Part shown: positions 8,126 to 16,500 of the stretch, in pieces
How the letters are laid out: each line of letters starts with the position of its first letter
How positions within the stretch are numbered: position 1 is the first letter of the stretch
Origin: Magnetococcales bacterium
Lineage (GTDB): Bacteria; Pseudomonadota; Magnetococcia; Magnetococcales; Magnetaquicoccaceae
Reading direction: 5' to 3'
Length of the DNA: 34,649 nt
NCBI GenBank assembly: GCA_015234115.1
Contig: JADFWP010000028.1
Span: forward strand, 1-34,649
Program-made: the position numbers and the translations under genes
The notes under the pieces: model-generated
What the model was told of the DNA's origin: nothing
Seen by the model: the letters and a program-made list of their open reading frames with translations, nothing else
Databases searched by the model: none

Positions 8126-8452
8126 ATGACGCACCCGGATCCCGCCCTGCTGGACGAAGTGGTCAAACGAATCGTGGCTGCGGTCGATCCCCGCCGGATC
8201 ATTCTGTTCGGCTCCGCAGCGCGTGGGGAGATGCGACCAGACAGCGATCTGGATCTGTTGGTGGTGATGCCGGATGGGGTGCATCGGCGTCAGACGGCAC
8301 AGGTGGCCTATCATTCCTTGCGTGGTCTGGGTGTTTCAAAAGATGTTATTGTGGTCACAGAACATGATGTCGACAAATACCGAGACGAATTTTCATATGT
8401 GATCGCACCAGCACTTGAAGAAGGAAAAGAATTGTACAATGTCACCCATTAA
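8126..8452 (+). CDS. MNT-type nucleotidyltransferase domain protein (probable antitoxin)
   Basis: Minimal nucleotidyltransferase of 108 residues. The motif FGSAARGEMRPDSDLDLLV fits the GSx10DxD signature that binds the metal and nucleotide. In MntA-HepT type modules such proteins neutralise the HEPN toxin by modifying it (AMPylation in described cases). The start has GGAGG six bases upstream. Its stop overlaps the HEPN gene by 14 bases, the usual arrangement for this pair. The base composition falls towards AT in its second half and in the HEPN gene, unlike the flanks, which points to horizontal transfer. Confidence 0.88.
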   Translation: MTHPDPALLDEVVKRIVAAVDPRRIILFGSAARGEMRPDSDLDLLVVMPDGVHRRQTAQVAYHSLRGLGVSKDVIVVTEHDVDKYRDEFSYVIAPALEEGKELYNVTH

Positions 8453-8837
8453 AACTCTATCAGGAGTTCCACAGGATTGGATCAACCGCGCCAAAGGGGA
8501 TCTGGCATTGGCGCGTGTTCCATTACCAGAGGAGGGATACTTCGAGGATCTTTGCCTGCATGCCCAACAAGCGGCAGAAAAAGCAATCAAGGCCATTTTC
8601 TGCCACCGAGGCTATCGATTCAGCTATACTCATGATCTTGAGATCCTGCTGACCGAACTAAAAAACAAAGGCGAAGAGATTCCAGATAAGATATTCCTGG
8701 CTACTCATCTGACACCGTTTGCCGGAGAAATGCGTTATCCATTCATGGGAGATCCGATCACACAGGAAGAGTATCAAGAAATCCTGCAACACGCCGAGGC
8801 TGTCGTGGCCTGGGCCAAAGCAATCGTGCTCCCATGA
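8439..8837 (+). CDS. HEPN-domain protein (probable toxin/RNase partner of MNT)
   Basis: All-helical HEPN protein of 132 residues. It carries the family motif LHAQQAAEKAIKAIF and, later, RFSYTHDLEILL, where Arg-x4-His matches the Rx4-6H signature of HEPN ribonucleases. Paired with the MNT gene it forms a likely toxin-antitoxin or defence module; HEPN proteins of this subgroup are not all proven toxins. ATG 8439 is preferred to TTG 8415 because AAGGAAAAG precedes it at proper spacing. The stop overlaps the next gene's start (ATGA at 8834), so the ABC permease is translationally coupled to it, which is unusual company for a toxin. Confidence 0.85.
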   Translation: MSPIKTLSGVPQDWINRAKGDLALARVPLPEEGYFEDLCLHAQQAAEKAIKAIFCHRGYRFSYTHDLEILLTELKNKGEEIPDKIFLATHLTPFAGEMRYPFMGDPITQEEYQEILQHAEAVVAWAKAIVLP

Positions 8838-9604
8838 TCCCTTTTCTCCCCTCCCGTCTGTTCATCCAGGTTTGGCGTCGTCACCTGCTGGTGTGGCGCA
8901 AGAATGCCGCCGCATCGCTGGTGGCCAATCTCGGAGAACCGTTTCTGTATCTGCTCGGCCTCGGTTACGGGTTGGGACACTATCTGGAATCCATGGGACC
9001 GGTCTCCTACCTGGTTTTTCTGACCGCCGGCATTCTGGCCTCCAACTCCATGCATGCCTCCACGTTCGAGGCGATCTATGGAGGATTCACCCGCATGACC
9101 CGCCAGCAGACTTTCAACGCCATGCTGGCCACACCACTGGGCATTGTCGATATCGTGGCCGGCGAAGTGGTCTGGGCCGCCACCAAGGCGCTGCTCTCCG
9201 GCGCGGCCATCCTGCTGGTGGGCGCGCTCATGGGAGCCATCCCGGCCCCAACCGCGCCCCTGGCACTCGGCGTGGTCTTTCTCTCCGGACTGGTCTTTGC
9301 CTCGATGGGGATGATCGTCACCTCGATTTCGCCAAATTATGACTTCTTTATGTATTATTTTACCTTGGTTACGACCCCGATGCTGCTCTTTTGTGGCGTC
9401 TTCTATCCGCAGGAGGGACTGCCGGAAGCGGTACGCATCGCTTTCGGATTGCTTCCCCTGACTCATGTTGTCGCTTTGATCCGCCCCCTGACCACAGGTC
9501 TACCATTCGATAATCCGTTTTGGCACCTTTTGGCGCTGCTGCTGTTCGTGGCCGTGCTCTTTCCCGTGGCGGTCGCACGCATCTCCAGGCGAATCATTGT
9601 TTAA
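8834..9604 (+). CDS. ABC-2 type transporter permease, NodJ family
   Basis: Integral membrane permease of 256 residues with about six helices. It matches the NodJ pattern: WRKNAAASLVANLGEPFLYL near the N terminus, QQTFNAMLATPL, then SISPNYDFFMYYF and TTPMLLFCGVFYP. NodJ-type permeases pair with a NodI ATPase to export lipo-oligosaccharide or related substrates; here the substrate is unknown. No ATPase adjoins it. The only ABC ATPase in the window is NodI-like and lies at 30275-31189 on the other strand, so the pair seems split. The start overlaps the HEPN stop. Confidence 0.87.
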   Translation: MIPFLPSRLFIQVWRRHLLVWRKNAAASLVANLGEPFLYLLGLGYGLGHYLESMGPVSYLVFLTAGILASNSMHASTFEAIYGGFTRMTRQQTFNAMLATPLGIVDIVAGEVVWAATKALLSGAAILLVGALMGAIPAPTAPLALGVVFLSGLVFASMGMIVTSISPNYDFFMYYFTLVTTPMLLFCGVFYPQEGLPEAVRIAFGLLPLTHVVALIRPLTTGLPFDNPFWHLLALLLFVAVLFPVAVARISRRIIV

Positions 9605-9785
9605 AATCGCACCCCATGCCATCAAAAAGGATTGGCGCGGGGAACAGGATTCTCTTATAATCCAGGGCTATTTTGAACCAAGTCCCGAGCCGGGCCTGCC
9701 CCGGGCGCGCAATGGCTTGATAAGGGGAGCAAAGCGCGCAACCCTCGCAACGGATCCTGATGAAAAAAAAAGGAGAAACCTGCAC

Positions 9786-10181
9786 ATGTCTGACCTGTTT
9801 TCCGCGCCATGGATGAACCGCTTCCAAACCGAATGGAACAACGAACCTGAATTGGCCGATGCCCTGGCCAAGATCGGTTTCAACTCCACCATCGCCTACG
9901 GGATCGAAGGCGAAGAGGCACCGCGCGGGGTGCTGGTGATCGAAGAAGGCAAAGCCGTCAAGAGCGGCGCCTATGCCGGCGAAGAGGTGAACTGGGATCT
10001 GCGCGCCAGCGAAGAGAACTGGAACAAGTGGATCGAAAAAGGACTCGGCATGATGGGTCTCGGCATGGCCTACACCACCCGCAAGCTCAAATTCGAGATT
10101 GGTGACTATGGCGCGATGATCAAGGATCCGCGCATGGCCGGACCGTTCATCAAATCCTTCACGGTCATGGGTCGGGTGTGA
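9786..10181 (+). CDS. SCP-2 sterol-transfer-like small protein
   Basis: A 131-residue protein that resembles the putative sterol-carrier (SCP2-like) family of proteobacteria, recognised from ELADALAKIGFN, YGIEGEEAPRGVLVI, WDLRASEENWNKW and KFEIGDYGAMIKDPRMAG. Such proteins form a lipid-binding alpha/beta fold; the bacterial ligand is generally unknown. Start ATG 9786 has a strong AGGAGA about ten bases upstream. It stands alone, followed by a GC-rich hairpin (10213-10236) before the RND genes. The 180 bases before it show no gene. Confidence 0.7.
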   Translation: MSDLFSAPWMNRFQTEWNNEPELADALAKIGFNSTIAYGIEGEEAPRGVLVIEEGKAVKSGAYAGEEVNWDLRASEENWNKWIEKGLGMMGLGMAYTTRKLKFEIGDYGAMIKDPRMAGPFIKSFTVMGRV

Positions 10182-10212
10182 TTGTCGCATTCACCTGAAA
10201 AAAGTTCGCACA

Positions 10213-10236
10213 CCCCCGGTCTGATCGGATCGGGGG
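10213..10236 (+). terminator. GC-rich hairpin, possible terminator
   Basis: CCCCCGGTC (10213-10221) pairs with GATCGGGGG (10228-10236) with one G-T wobble and a 6-base loop. It follows the SCP2-like stop by about 30 bases and precedes the RND adaptor gene. The T run after it is poor, so it could equally be a leader structure. Confidence 0.4.
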
Positions 10237-10267
10237 GTTCTCGCACGGTCAAGGGGGCACGCACGTC

Positions 10268-11452
10268 ATGACACGCAAAAAAACGCTCACCGCGCTTCTC
10301 TCCGCGCTTCTGGTGACCCTGGCCACGTCGCATGCTCGCGCCGAGGGCAACATCATCACGGTCGAGGCCGGATCGATTGGCGCCACCACGACCCTGGGTG
10401 GCACGGTGGTCCCCTTCAAGGAGGTCTCCTTCACGGCCCAGATGCCCGGACGAGTCGAGTTCATCGCCGGTGTCGAAGGGGATTGGTTCAAGAGCGGTAC
10501 GGTTCTGGTGGCCCTGGACAACGACGACCTGCTGGCCAAACGACGTGCGGCCCAGGCCGCCCTCGATGCGGCGGACATCAACTGGAAAAACGCCCGGGTG
10601 CAGTACACCCGACAGGTCTACAGCGGTTCGGATTACGGTGGAGCGGACAATACCGGCATGGGCATGCCCCGCATGTGGGATTACATGGTCACCCGGCCGA
10701 TGAGCAGCATGGTGGGTCTCGACAATCCCGAGCTTTCGCGTCGCGCCAAAATCTACAATCAAGGCACCCAGATCGATCAGGCCCAGTCGGCCCGCACCCA
10801 GGCCCATGCCAACCTCCAGGAACTGGAAGCCAAACTGCGTGACACCAAATCCATCGCCCCGTTTTCGGGCGTGATCGTCTCGAAACAGATCGAAAAAGGC
10901 AACACCGTGCAACCCGGCATGCCGCTGCTCACCTTTGCCGACACCCGCCATCTGCAAATCAAGATCGACATTCCGGCGCGTCTGATGCCCGGCCTCCAGA
11001 AAGACATGGTGATCCCGGCCAAACTCGACGTGGGTGAAACCCGCATCGAAACCCGCGTGGCCCAGATCTACCCCATGGCCGACTCGCAACGCCATACGGT
11101 CACGGTCAAGCTCGACCTGCCCAAGGACGCGCCCGGCGGACCCGGCATGTATGCCGAAGTGATGATCCCGGATGTCAGCACACCGGTGAAAAATCTGCCC
11201 ATCGTGCCCAAGTCGGCGGTGATCTGGCGTGGCAGTCTGCCTGCCGTGCTGGTCGCCCCGGATCAGAGAGGCGGCGAACCCTTGTTGCGCATGATCCGTC
11301 TGGGTGGCTTCGTGGACGACAAATCGGTCAGCGTGCTGTCGGGTCTCTCCATCGGCGAACGGATTTTCTCCACCCCGCCCAGTGGCATGGCCACGGATTG
11401 GAACCCATCCGGAGGACAGCCTGCCGGCAAGAAACTGGAAAAGCAGCATTGA
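10268..11452 (+). CDS. RND efflux periplasmic adaptor (membrane fusion protein)
   Basis: Periplasmic adaptor of 394 residues that should link the downstream RND pump to an outer-membrane channel. A signal peptide (about 1-25, ending SHARA) is followed by the first half of the lipoyl domain (TTLGGTVVPFKEVSFTAQMP, GDWFKSGTVLVALDNDDL), an alpha-hairpin, the second lipoyl half (SIAPFSGVIVSKQIEKGN) and beta-barrel and proximal domains (VPKSAVIW). The coiled-coil region holds a Met/Gly-rich insert (GGADNTGMGMPRMWDYM), which is unusual and could contact metal. No TolC-type channel gene is in the window. About 100 bases separate it from the pump gene. Confidence 0.9.
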   Translation: MTRKKTLTALLSALLVTLATSHARAEGNIITVEAGSIGATTTLGGTVVPFKEVSFTAQMPGRVEFIAGVEGDWFKSGTVLVALDNDDLLAKRRAAQAALDAADINWKNARVQYTRQVYSGSDYGGADNTGMGMPRMWDYMVTRPMSSMVGLDNPELSRRAKIYNQGTQIDQAQSARTQAHANLQELEAKLRDTKSIAPFSGVIVSKQIEKGNTVQPGMPLLTFADTRHLQIKIDIPARLMPGLQKDMVIPAKLDVGETRIETRVAQIYPMADSQRHTVTVKLDLPKDAPGGPGMYAEVMIPDVSTPVKNLPIVPKSAVIWRGSLPAVLVAPDQRGGEPLLRMIRLGGFVDDKSVSVLSGLSIGERIFSTPPSGMATDWNPSGGQPAGKKLEKQH

Positions 11453-11551
11453 TCCCCACGGCGTGACCGGCGCATTCGACCCCTGCGCCGGTCCAGCTCC
11501 CTCTCTTTCCCATTGGCGGCCTTGAACCCAAGAGACCCGGAAGCGCGGACC

Positions 11552-14500
11552 ATGACGACACCCAGAAAAGAATCCCTGACCCCACCTCCCCCCCCGACCA
11601 CCATGAAACATGACCTCGGGGTGGCTGGCTCCATGGCCAAGGTGTTCATCCACTCCCCGCTTTCGCCTTTGCTGCTCTTTGCCTGTCTGGCCATGGGCAT
11701 CATGGGTTTGATCCTCACCCCCAGACAGGAGGATCCGCAGATTTCGGTGCCCATGGTGGACATTTTCGTCCGCTATACCGGGGCTTCGGCCGAACAGGTT
11801 TCGACCCTGGTGGCCGAACCTCTGGAACGGCTGATGAGCGAAATCAAGGGGGTCAAACATGTCTATTCCGCCTCGTTGCGCGGCCAGGCCATGGTCACGG
11901 TGGAGTTCAACGTGGGCCAGGACATGGAGGCTTCGCTGGTCAAGCTTTATGACAAGCTCGAATCCAACATGGACCTGATGCCGCCGGACGTGATGAAGCC
12001 TCTGGTCAAACCCAAGGCCGTGGACGATGTGCCGGTGGTCACGTTGACCTTGTGGTCCAACGATGTGGATGATTCGGCCCTGCGGATTCTGGCGCTGGAT
12101 GTGCTCCAGAAGCTCAACGAGGTGGAAAATGCCAGCCAGGGCTTTGTCGTGGGGGGCAGACCGGAACAGATCCGGGTCGAAGTCTCCCCGGAACGGCTCA
12201 ACGGCTTTGGCATCAGCCTCGACCAGATCGCCCAGACCATCCGCACTGCCAACAGCGAAAAGGGACTCGGCAGCGTCGAATCGTCGGATAAGGGATTTCA
12301 GGTCTATTCCGGCTCCTTTTTGAAAAACGCCCACGACGTGGCCCGCCTCATGGTCGGCACCCAGGGCGACAATCCGATCCGGGTGCGGGATGTGGCCGAG
12401 GTCTTCTCGGGTCCGGAAGAGACCAGCCGCATGGTCATGTACACCACGGGTCAGGCTGCGGATGCGGCCAAAGGCAAAACCGCCAACCAATCCCCGGCGG
12501 TCACCATCGCCATCGCCAAAAAGAAGGGCGCCAATGGCGTCACCGTGGCCAACGGCGTGCTGGCCAAGATCGAAGAGCTGAAAGGACGGCTTATTCCCAG
12601 CAACGTCCAGGTGGCCGTGACCCGCAACTATGGCGAAACCGCCAACGAAAAGGTCAACGAACTGCTCTTCAAACTGATGGTGGCCACCCTGGCGGTCACG
12701 CTGCTGGTCTGGTACACCCTGGGATTCAAGCCGGCCACGGTGACTTTGATCGTGATTCCGGTGGTGATTCTGATGACGGTCTTTGCCGCGTTGATCATGG
12801 GCTATACCATCGACCGGGTGAGTCTCTTCGCCTTGATCTTCTCCATTGGCATTTTAGTGGATGACGCCATCGTGGTGGTGGAAAACATCTACCGCCGCTG
12901 GCTGCTCGAAGACAAATGCTGCCATCTGATCTCCATCGACGCGGTGCGCGAGGTGGGCAATCCGACCATTCTGGCCACCTTTACCGTGATCGCGGCTTTG
13001 CTGCCCATGGGATTCGTGCGCGGCATGATGGGACCGTACATGTTGCCGATTCCGGCTCTGGGATCGGTGGCCATGCTCTTTTCGCTCTTTGCCGCCTTCA
13101 TCTTCACCCCGTGGCTGGCCCAACTCATCAAACCGAGCATGCGTTCGCTGCACCACCACTCGGACAAGGAACTGAAAGGCTCGGAGCGGCTGGAACGGTT
13201 CTTCCGCTGGATCATTCCCGCGCTTCTGGACAGCAAGATCAAGGGATTCGGCTTTCTCGGCGCGCTGATCGCACTCTTTTTCCTCACCCTGACCCTTTTC
13301 TACACCACCGGGGTGACGGTCAAGATCATGCCCCTGGACAACAAGCCGGAATTCAATGTGGTGATCAATATGCCGGAAGGGACGGCCATGCCCAAGACCG
13401 CCAATCTGGCGCAGCGCATGACCCTGGCCCTCAAGGATCAGATCCCGGAGGTCACGGCACTCCAGACCTATATCGGCACTGCCTCGCCCTTCAACTTCAA
13501 CGGCATGGTGCGTCACTATTATCTGCGTCAGGACTCCTGGCACGCCGATATTCAGGTCCAACTGCTCCACAAGAGCAAACGGGCGCGCACCAGCCACGAT
13601 ATCGCCATTCATGCCCGTCGGCTGCTCACTCCGCTGGCGCAGGAGCTGGGTGGACGGATCGAAGTGGTGGAAATGCCCCCCGGACCGCCGGTGCTGCAAT
13701 CGGTGGTGGCGGAGGTCACCGGCCCGGATGCCGACACCCGACGCCGCCTGGCCCGGGACATGGAAGCCATCTTCAAGAAATCCCCCTCCCTGGTGGATGT
13801 GGATACCTACATGCGGGAACCCTACGAGATCTGGCGCTTCGAGGTGGATACCGAAAAGGCGGTACGGCGCGGGATCACCGTGGATGCCATCAACCGCAAT
13901 CTGGGCATGGCCATGGGTGGCGCCCAGGTCGGGGATGTCAAGCGTGGCAGCGTACTGGAGCCGACCTACATCGTGATCCAGATCCCGTTGGAGGTGCGCT
14001 CCAACATCTCCAGCCTGGGCGATCTGCCCCTGAACACCCCGCAGGGCAAGACCGTGCCGCTGGGTGAGCTGGGCAAATTCGTCAAGCAGCCACACGATCC
14101 GATCATCTTCCACAAGGATCTGCGGCCCGTGGAGTATGTCACCGCCGAAGTGGAGGGACGACTCGACGCGCCGATCTACGGCATGATGGATGTGGAAAAA
14201 CTGCTCAAAGACTATACCGCGCCCGACGGGGTCAAGATCAGCGGCGAGATGATGGGACCGCCCAAGAGCTACACCCAGTCGGCTTTCGAGTGGACCGGCG
14301 AGTGGACCATCACCTATGAGACCTTCCGCGACATGGGATTGGCCTTCGGGGTGGCGTTGATCCTGATCTACATGCTGGTGGTGTGGGAGTTTGGCAATTT
14401 CATGCTGCCTGCCGTGATCATGGCGCCGATTCCCCTGACCTTGCTGGGGATTCTGCCGGGTCACTGGATGATGAACGCCAAGTTCACCGCCACCTCGATG

Positions 14501-15217
14501 ATCGGTTTCATCGCCCTGGCCGGGATCATCGTGCGCAACTCGATTCTGTTGGTGGACTTTGCCCAGCAGGAGATTCTGCGCGGGGTGAGTGTGCGGGATG
14601 CGGTGATTCTCTCCTGCAAGGCGCGCACGCGGCCAATCATCATCACCGCCCTGGCGCTGGTGGCCGGGTCGAGTGTGATTCTGGGGGATTTCATCTTTCA
14701 GGGCATGGCGATTTCGCTGCTGTTCGGCTCGCTGGTTTCGACCCTGTTGACGCTGCTGGTGATTCCGCTGGGCTGTGTGAGTGCCAGCGACGCTTTCGTT
14801 CACCCGGAGTATACTCCCCCTGGGCTGCGCAATGACGGGTCGTGCGAAGCCGATCTGCCCCCGGCCCAGCTTCCTTCCAAGTCGGCGACCAAGGCCAACA
14901 AGGCCCCGCGTACCGGCATTCTGTTGGCGATCTGGCAGTTGCTGATCGGATTGATCTTCCGTCCGAAACCAAAGCCCAAATCCAGGCCCGTGGTCAAGCC
15001 TGCGGCGCCGCCTCCGCAACCGCCCGTGGTGCTGGAGGCCGATCCTGTCGTGGAAGCGGCAGCGACCGTGGCGTCATCGGAACCGGAGCCGCCGCTGCCG
15101 GTCGTGCCTCCGGCCGAGGAGCGTGACGAGGCGAAACCGGCCAAACCGCCGGTGCGTCGCGGCATTCGCTTGAAAAACGACCATCCCCGTGATGACCCTG
15201 CCGGGAGCGCCTCCTGA
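11552..15217 (+). CDS. RND efflux pump inner-membrane permease (AcrB/CzcA superfamily), long C-terminal tail
   Basis: Proton-driven inner-membrane exporter of 1221 residues. The first helix region (LSPLLLFACLAMGIMGLIL) leads into PRQEDPQISVPMVDIFVRY and GASAEQVSTLVAEPLE, typical porter-domain openings. The proton-relay helix has FSIGILVDDAIVVVENIY with the Asp pair near residue 435, and the second half repeats the plan, ending FIALAGIIVRNSILLVDFAQ. Family members are usually about 1030-1060 residues; here ~150 extra residues follow, with a short hydrophobic stretch (LLAIWQLLIGLIF) and a Pro/Ala/Lys-rich tail. Substrate class is not clear. ATG 11552 is chosen over TTG 11513 because it follows GGAAG. 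It is followed directly by three envelope genes. Confidence 0.93.
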   Translation: MTTPRKESLTPPPPPTTMKHDLGVAGSMAKVFIHSPLSPLLLFACLAMGIMGLILTPRQEDPQISVPMVDIFVRYTGASAEQVSTLVAEPLERLMSEIKGVKHVYSASLRGQAMVTVEFNVGQDMEASLVKLYDKLESNMDLMPPDVMKPLVKPKAVDDVPVVTLTLWSNDVDDSALRILALDVLQKLNEVENASQGFVVGGRPEQIRVEVSPERLNGFGISLDQIAQTIRTANSEKGLGSVESSDKGFQVYSGSFLKNAHDVARLMVGTQGDNPIRVRDVAEVFSGPEETSRMVMYTTGQAADAAKGKTANQSPAVTIAIAKKKGANGVTVANGVLAKIEELKGRLIPSNVQVAVTRNYGETANEKVNELLFKLMVATLAVTLLVWYTLGFKPATVTLIVIPVVILMTVFAALIMGYTIDRVSLFALIFSIGILVDDAIVVVENIYRRWLLEDKCCHLISIDAVREVGNPTILATFTVIAALLPMGFVRGMMGPYMLPIPALGSVAMLFSLFAAFIFTPWLAQLIKPSMRSLHHHSDKELKGSERLERFFRWIIPALLDSKIKGFGFLGALIALFFLTLTLFYTTGVTVKIMPLDNKPEFNVVINMPEGTAMPKTANLAQRMTLALKDQIPEVTALQTYIGTASPFNFNGMVRHYYLRQDSWHADIQVQLLHKSKRARTSHDIAIHARRLLTPLAQELGGRIEVVEMPPGPPVLQSVVAEVTGPDADTRRRLARDMEAIFKKSPSLVDVDTYMREPYEIWRFEVDTEKAVRRGITVDAINRNLGMAMGGAQVGDVKRGSVLEPTYIVIQIPLEVRSNISSLGDLPLNTPQGKTVPLGELGKFVKQPHDPIIFHKDLRPVEYVTAEVEGRLDAPIYGMMDVEKLLKDYTAPDGVKISGEMMGPPKSYTQSAFEWTGEWTITYETFRDMGLAFGVALILIYMLVVWEFGNFMLPAVIMAPIPLTLLGILPGHWMMNAKFTATSMIGFIALAGIIVRNSILLVDFAQQEILRGVSVRDAVILSCKARTRPIIITALALVAGSSVILGDFIFQGMAISLLFGSLVSTLLTLLVIPLGCVSASDAFVHPEYTPPGLRNDGSCEADLPPAQLPSKSATKANKAPRTGILLAIWQLLIGLIFRPKPKPKSRPVVKPAAPPPQPPVVLEADPVVEAAATVASSEPEPPLPVVPPAEERDEAKPAKPPVRRGIRLKNDHPRDDPAGSAS

Positions 15218-15218
15218 C

Positions 15219-15713
15219 ATGGACGCCATGCGCTGCGACTGGATCAAACGCGTTGTCGTGATCGCGCTGATCGTGGCCTCCGGGCCGGTTCAGGCGTTTG
15301 ACGATCCACGTCCGACACGACCGGGAAGGGATGGACCCACCCTGGAGGCAGGTCCACGGCGCTCATCGCTGCCCATGCGTGACCGGAGCCTCAACTCCGG
15401 TCTGGAGGATCCCTCGGGGGCAGAGGGGTTGAATCTGCTCGACGAACCGGGTGGCAGCAATCGTCCACGCGGCAAGGCCAGATCGTTGGAGGAGATGGAC
15501 GATCCGCTGTTTCCGGACGAAAAGGGGGGGCGGCGTGAACCGACCGGTGCCGGTCGCGTCACACCGGACGGTCGGATGGACGACATGGATCTCGATGGCA
15601 CCCTGACGCGGGGCACCTTGAAATTGCCCTCCGGTCCGCTTTCGGGTGGGACCGAAGAGTGGAACCCCTCCAACGAGTGGTATGGTGGTCAGGAGAGCAC
15701 ACCCTGGAAATGA
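15219..15713 (+). CDS. Secreted Arg/Gly/Pro-rich hypothetical protein
   Basis: A 164-residue protein of unknown function. A signal peptide (MRCDWIKRVVVIALIVASG, cleaved near VQA-FDD) precedes a hydrophilic, probably disordered mature part rich in Gly, Pro, Arg and Asp, with two Asp-Asp-Pro-type motifs. It starts one base after the RND stop, so it is almost certainly co-transcribed and may be an accessory of the pump or of the envelope. ATG 15228 would give a better-placed signal peptide. No family recognised. Confidence 0.65.
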   Translation: MDAMRCDWIKRVVVIALIVASGPVQAFDDPRPTRPGRDGPTLEAGPRRSSLPMRDRSLNSGLEDPSGAEGLNLLDEPGGSNRPRGKARSLEEMDDPLFPDEKGGRREPTGAGRVTPDGRMDDMDLDGTLTRGTLKLPSGPLSGGTEEWNPSNEWYGGQESTPWK

Positions 15714-16489
15714 ACCCATTGAAACGGTGGTGCAGTCCAGAGCAACGGGACGGACAGAGGGTGGCAGGGATGCCGTTGCTGCTCATGGTCGCGCTTGCGG
15801 GCTGGATCGGGTGGGGGAAGACCGGGCTGGCCGAAGAGGACGGCAACTGGTCTTCGGGGTATTATCGTGCGGATCCGGAGCGCACACCGTTCAAGATCCG
15901 ACCCGAGGCTGCGCCGCGTGGACCCGACTGGCGTGACGAGGAGCCATCCGGGGGGCGGTGGCGGGGCGAGCGTTCCCGTTCCGAGGAGGAGGAGGTTGCT
16001 CCTCCCCGTGTTCGGGTGCCGAGGATCTGGAATGCGGAGCGTTCCGGGGAGAAGGGCTGGACAGGTGGCGGCAGTCGTCCATGGGGAGAGATTCCCTCCG
16101 AATATGGGCGTTACGGCGAGAGCGAAGGACGCGGACGTGATCCCGATGGCTCCTGGCGGCGTGGCGGGGATCCGGGGTGGGACGAGGAGCGACGTGCGCC
16201 TGGGGATCCCTCCTGGCGTGAGCCGTCCGGGTCGCGGCGCAGTCGTCCTCCGTCCTCCCGCTGGGACGGTCCGTATCAGCGGGAGTATTCCCGCGAGCCT
16301 GAATGGCGTGGGGATGCGGGATCGGATCCCCGTGACGGACGGCGCGAGGAGTTGCGCCGGGAGCATGAGGCCCCTTATCCGCCTGCCGCTTCCGGAGCGG
16401 ATGAGCGCTGGTGGGGCCGACGGGGGGGCGAAGCGTTCTGGGAGCGTTCGAATGGCGGACGGGAGCGATCCTGGCCCGAGGGACGATGA
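15710..16489 (+). CDS. Secreted Arg/Gly/Trp-rich hypothetical protein
   Basis: A 259-residue protein with an N-terminal hydrophobic segment (GMPLLLMVALAGWIGWG, probable signal peptide ending near TGLA) and a very low-complexity mature part rich in Arg, Gly, Glu, Ser, Trp and Pro. Start ATG 15710 overlaps the previous stop (ATGA), which supports operon membership and excludes the upstream in-frame ATG. I recognise no family. Such Arg/Glu/Gly-rich exported proteins may coat a surface or bind a polyanion, but that is a guess. Confidence 0.6.
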   Translation: MNPLKRWCSPEQRDGQRVAGMPLLLMVALAGWIGWGKTGLAEEDGNWSSGYYRADPERTPFKIRPEAAPRGPDWRDEEPSGGRWRGERSRSEEEEVAPPRVRVPRIWNAERSGEKGWTGGGSRPWGEIPSEYGRYGESEGRGRDPDGSWRRGGDPGWDEERRAPGDPSWREPSGSRRSRPPSSRWDGPYQREYSREPEWRGDAGSDPRDGRREELRREHEAPYPPAASGADERWWGRRGGEAFWERSNGGRERSWPEGR

Positions 16490-16500
16490 AATGGTTGTGA

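Noticed and set aside
10106-12490. 794-residue open frame on the minus strand across the RND genes
   Set aside because: It lies antisense to the adaptor and pump, is rich in His, Arg and Gly, shows no domain and has no ribosome site; it is a product of high GC content.
12854-15019. 721-residue open frame on the minus strand inside the RND pump
   Set aside because: Antisense to a clear pump gene with proton-relay motifs; low-complexity composition and no start signal.
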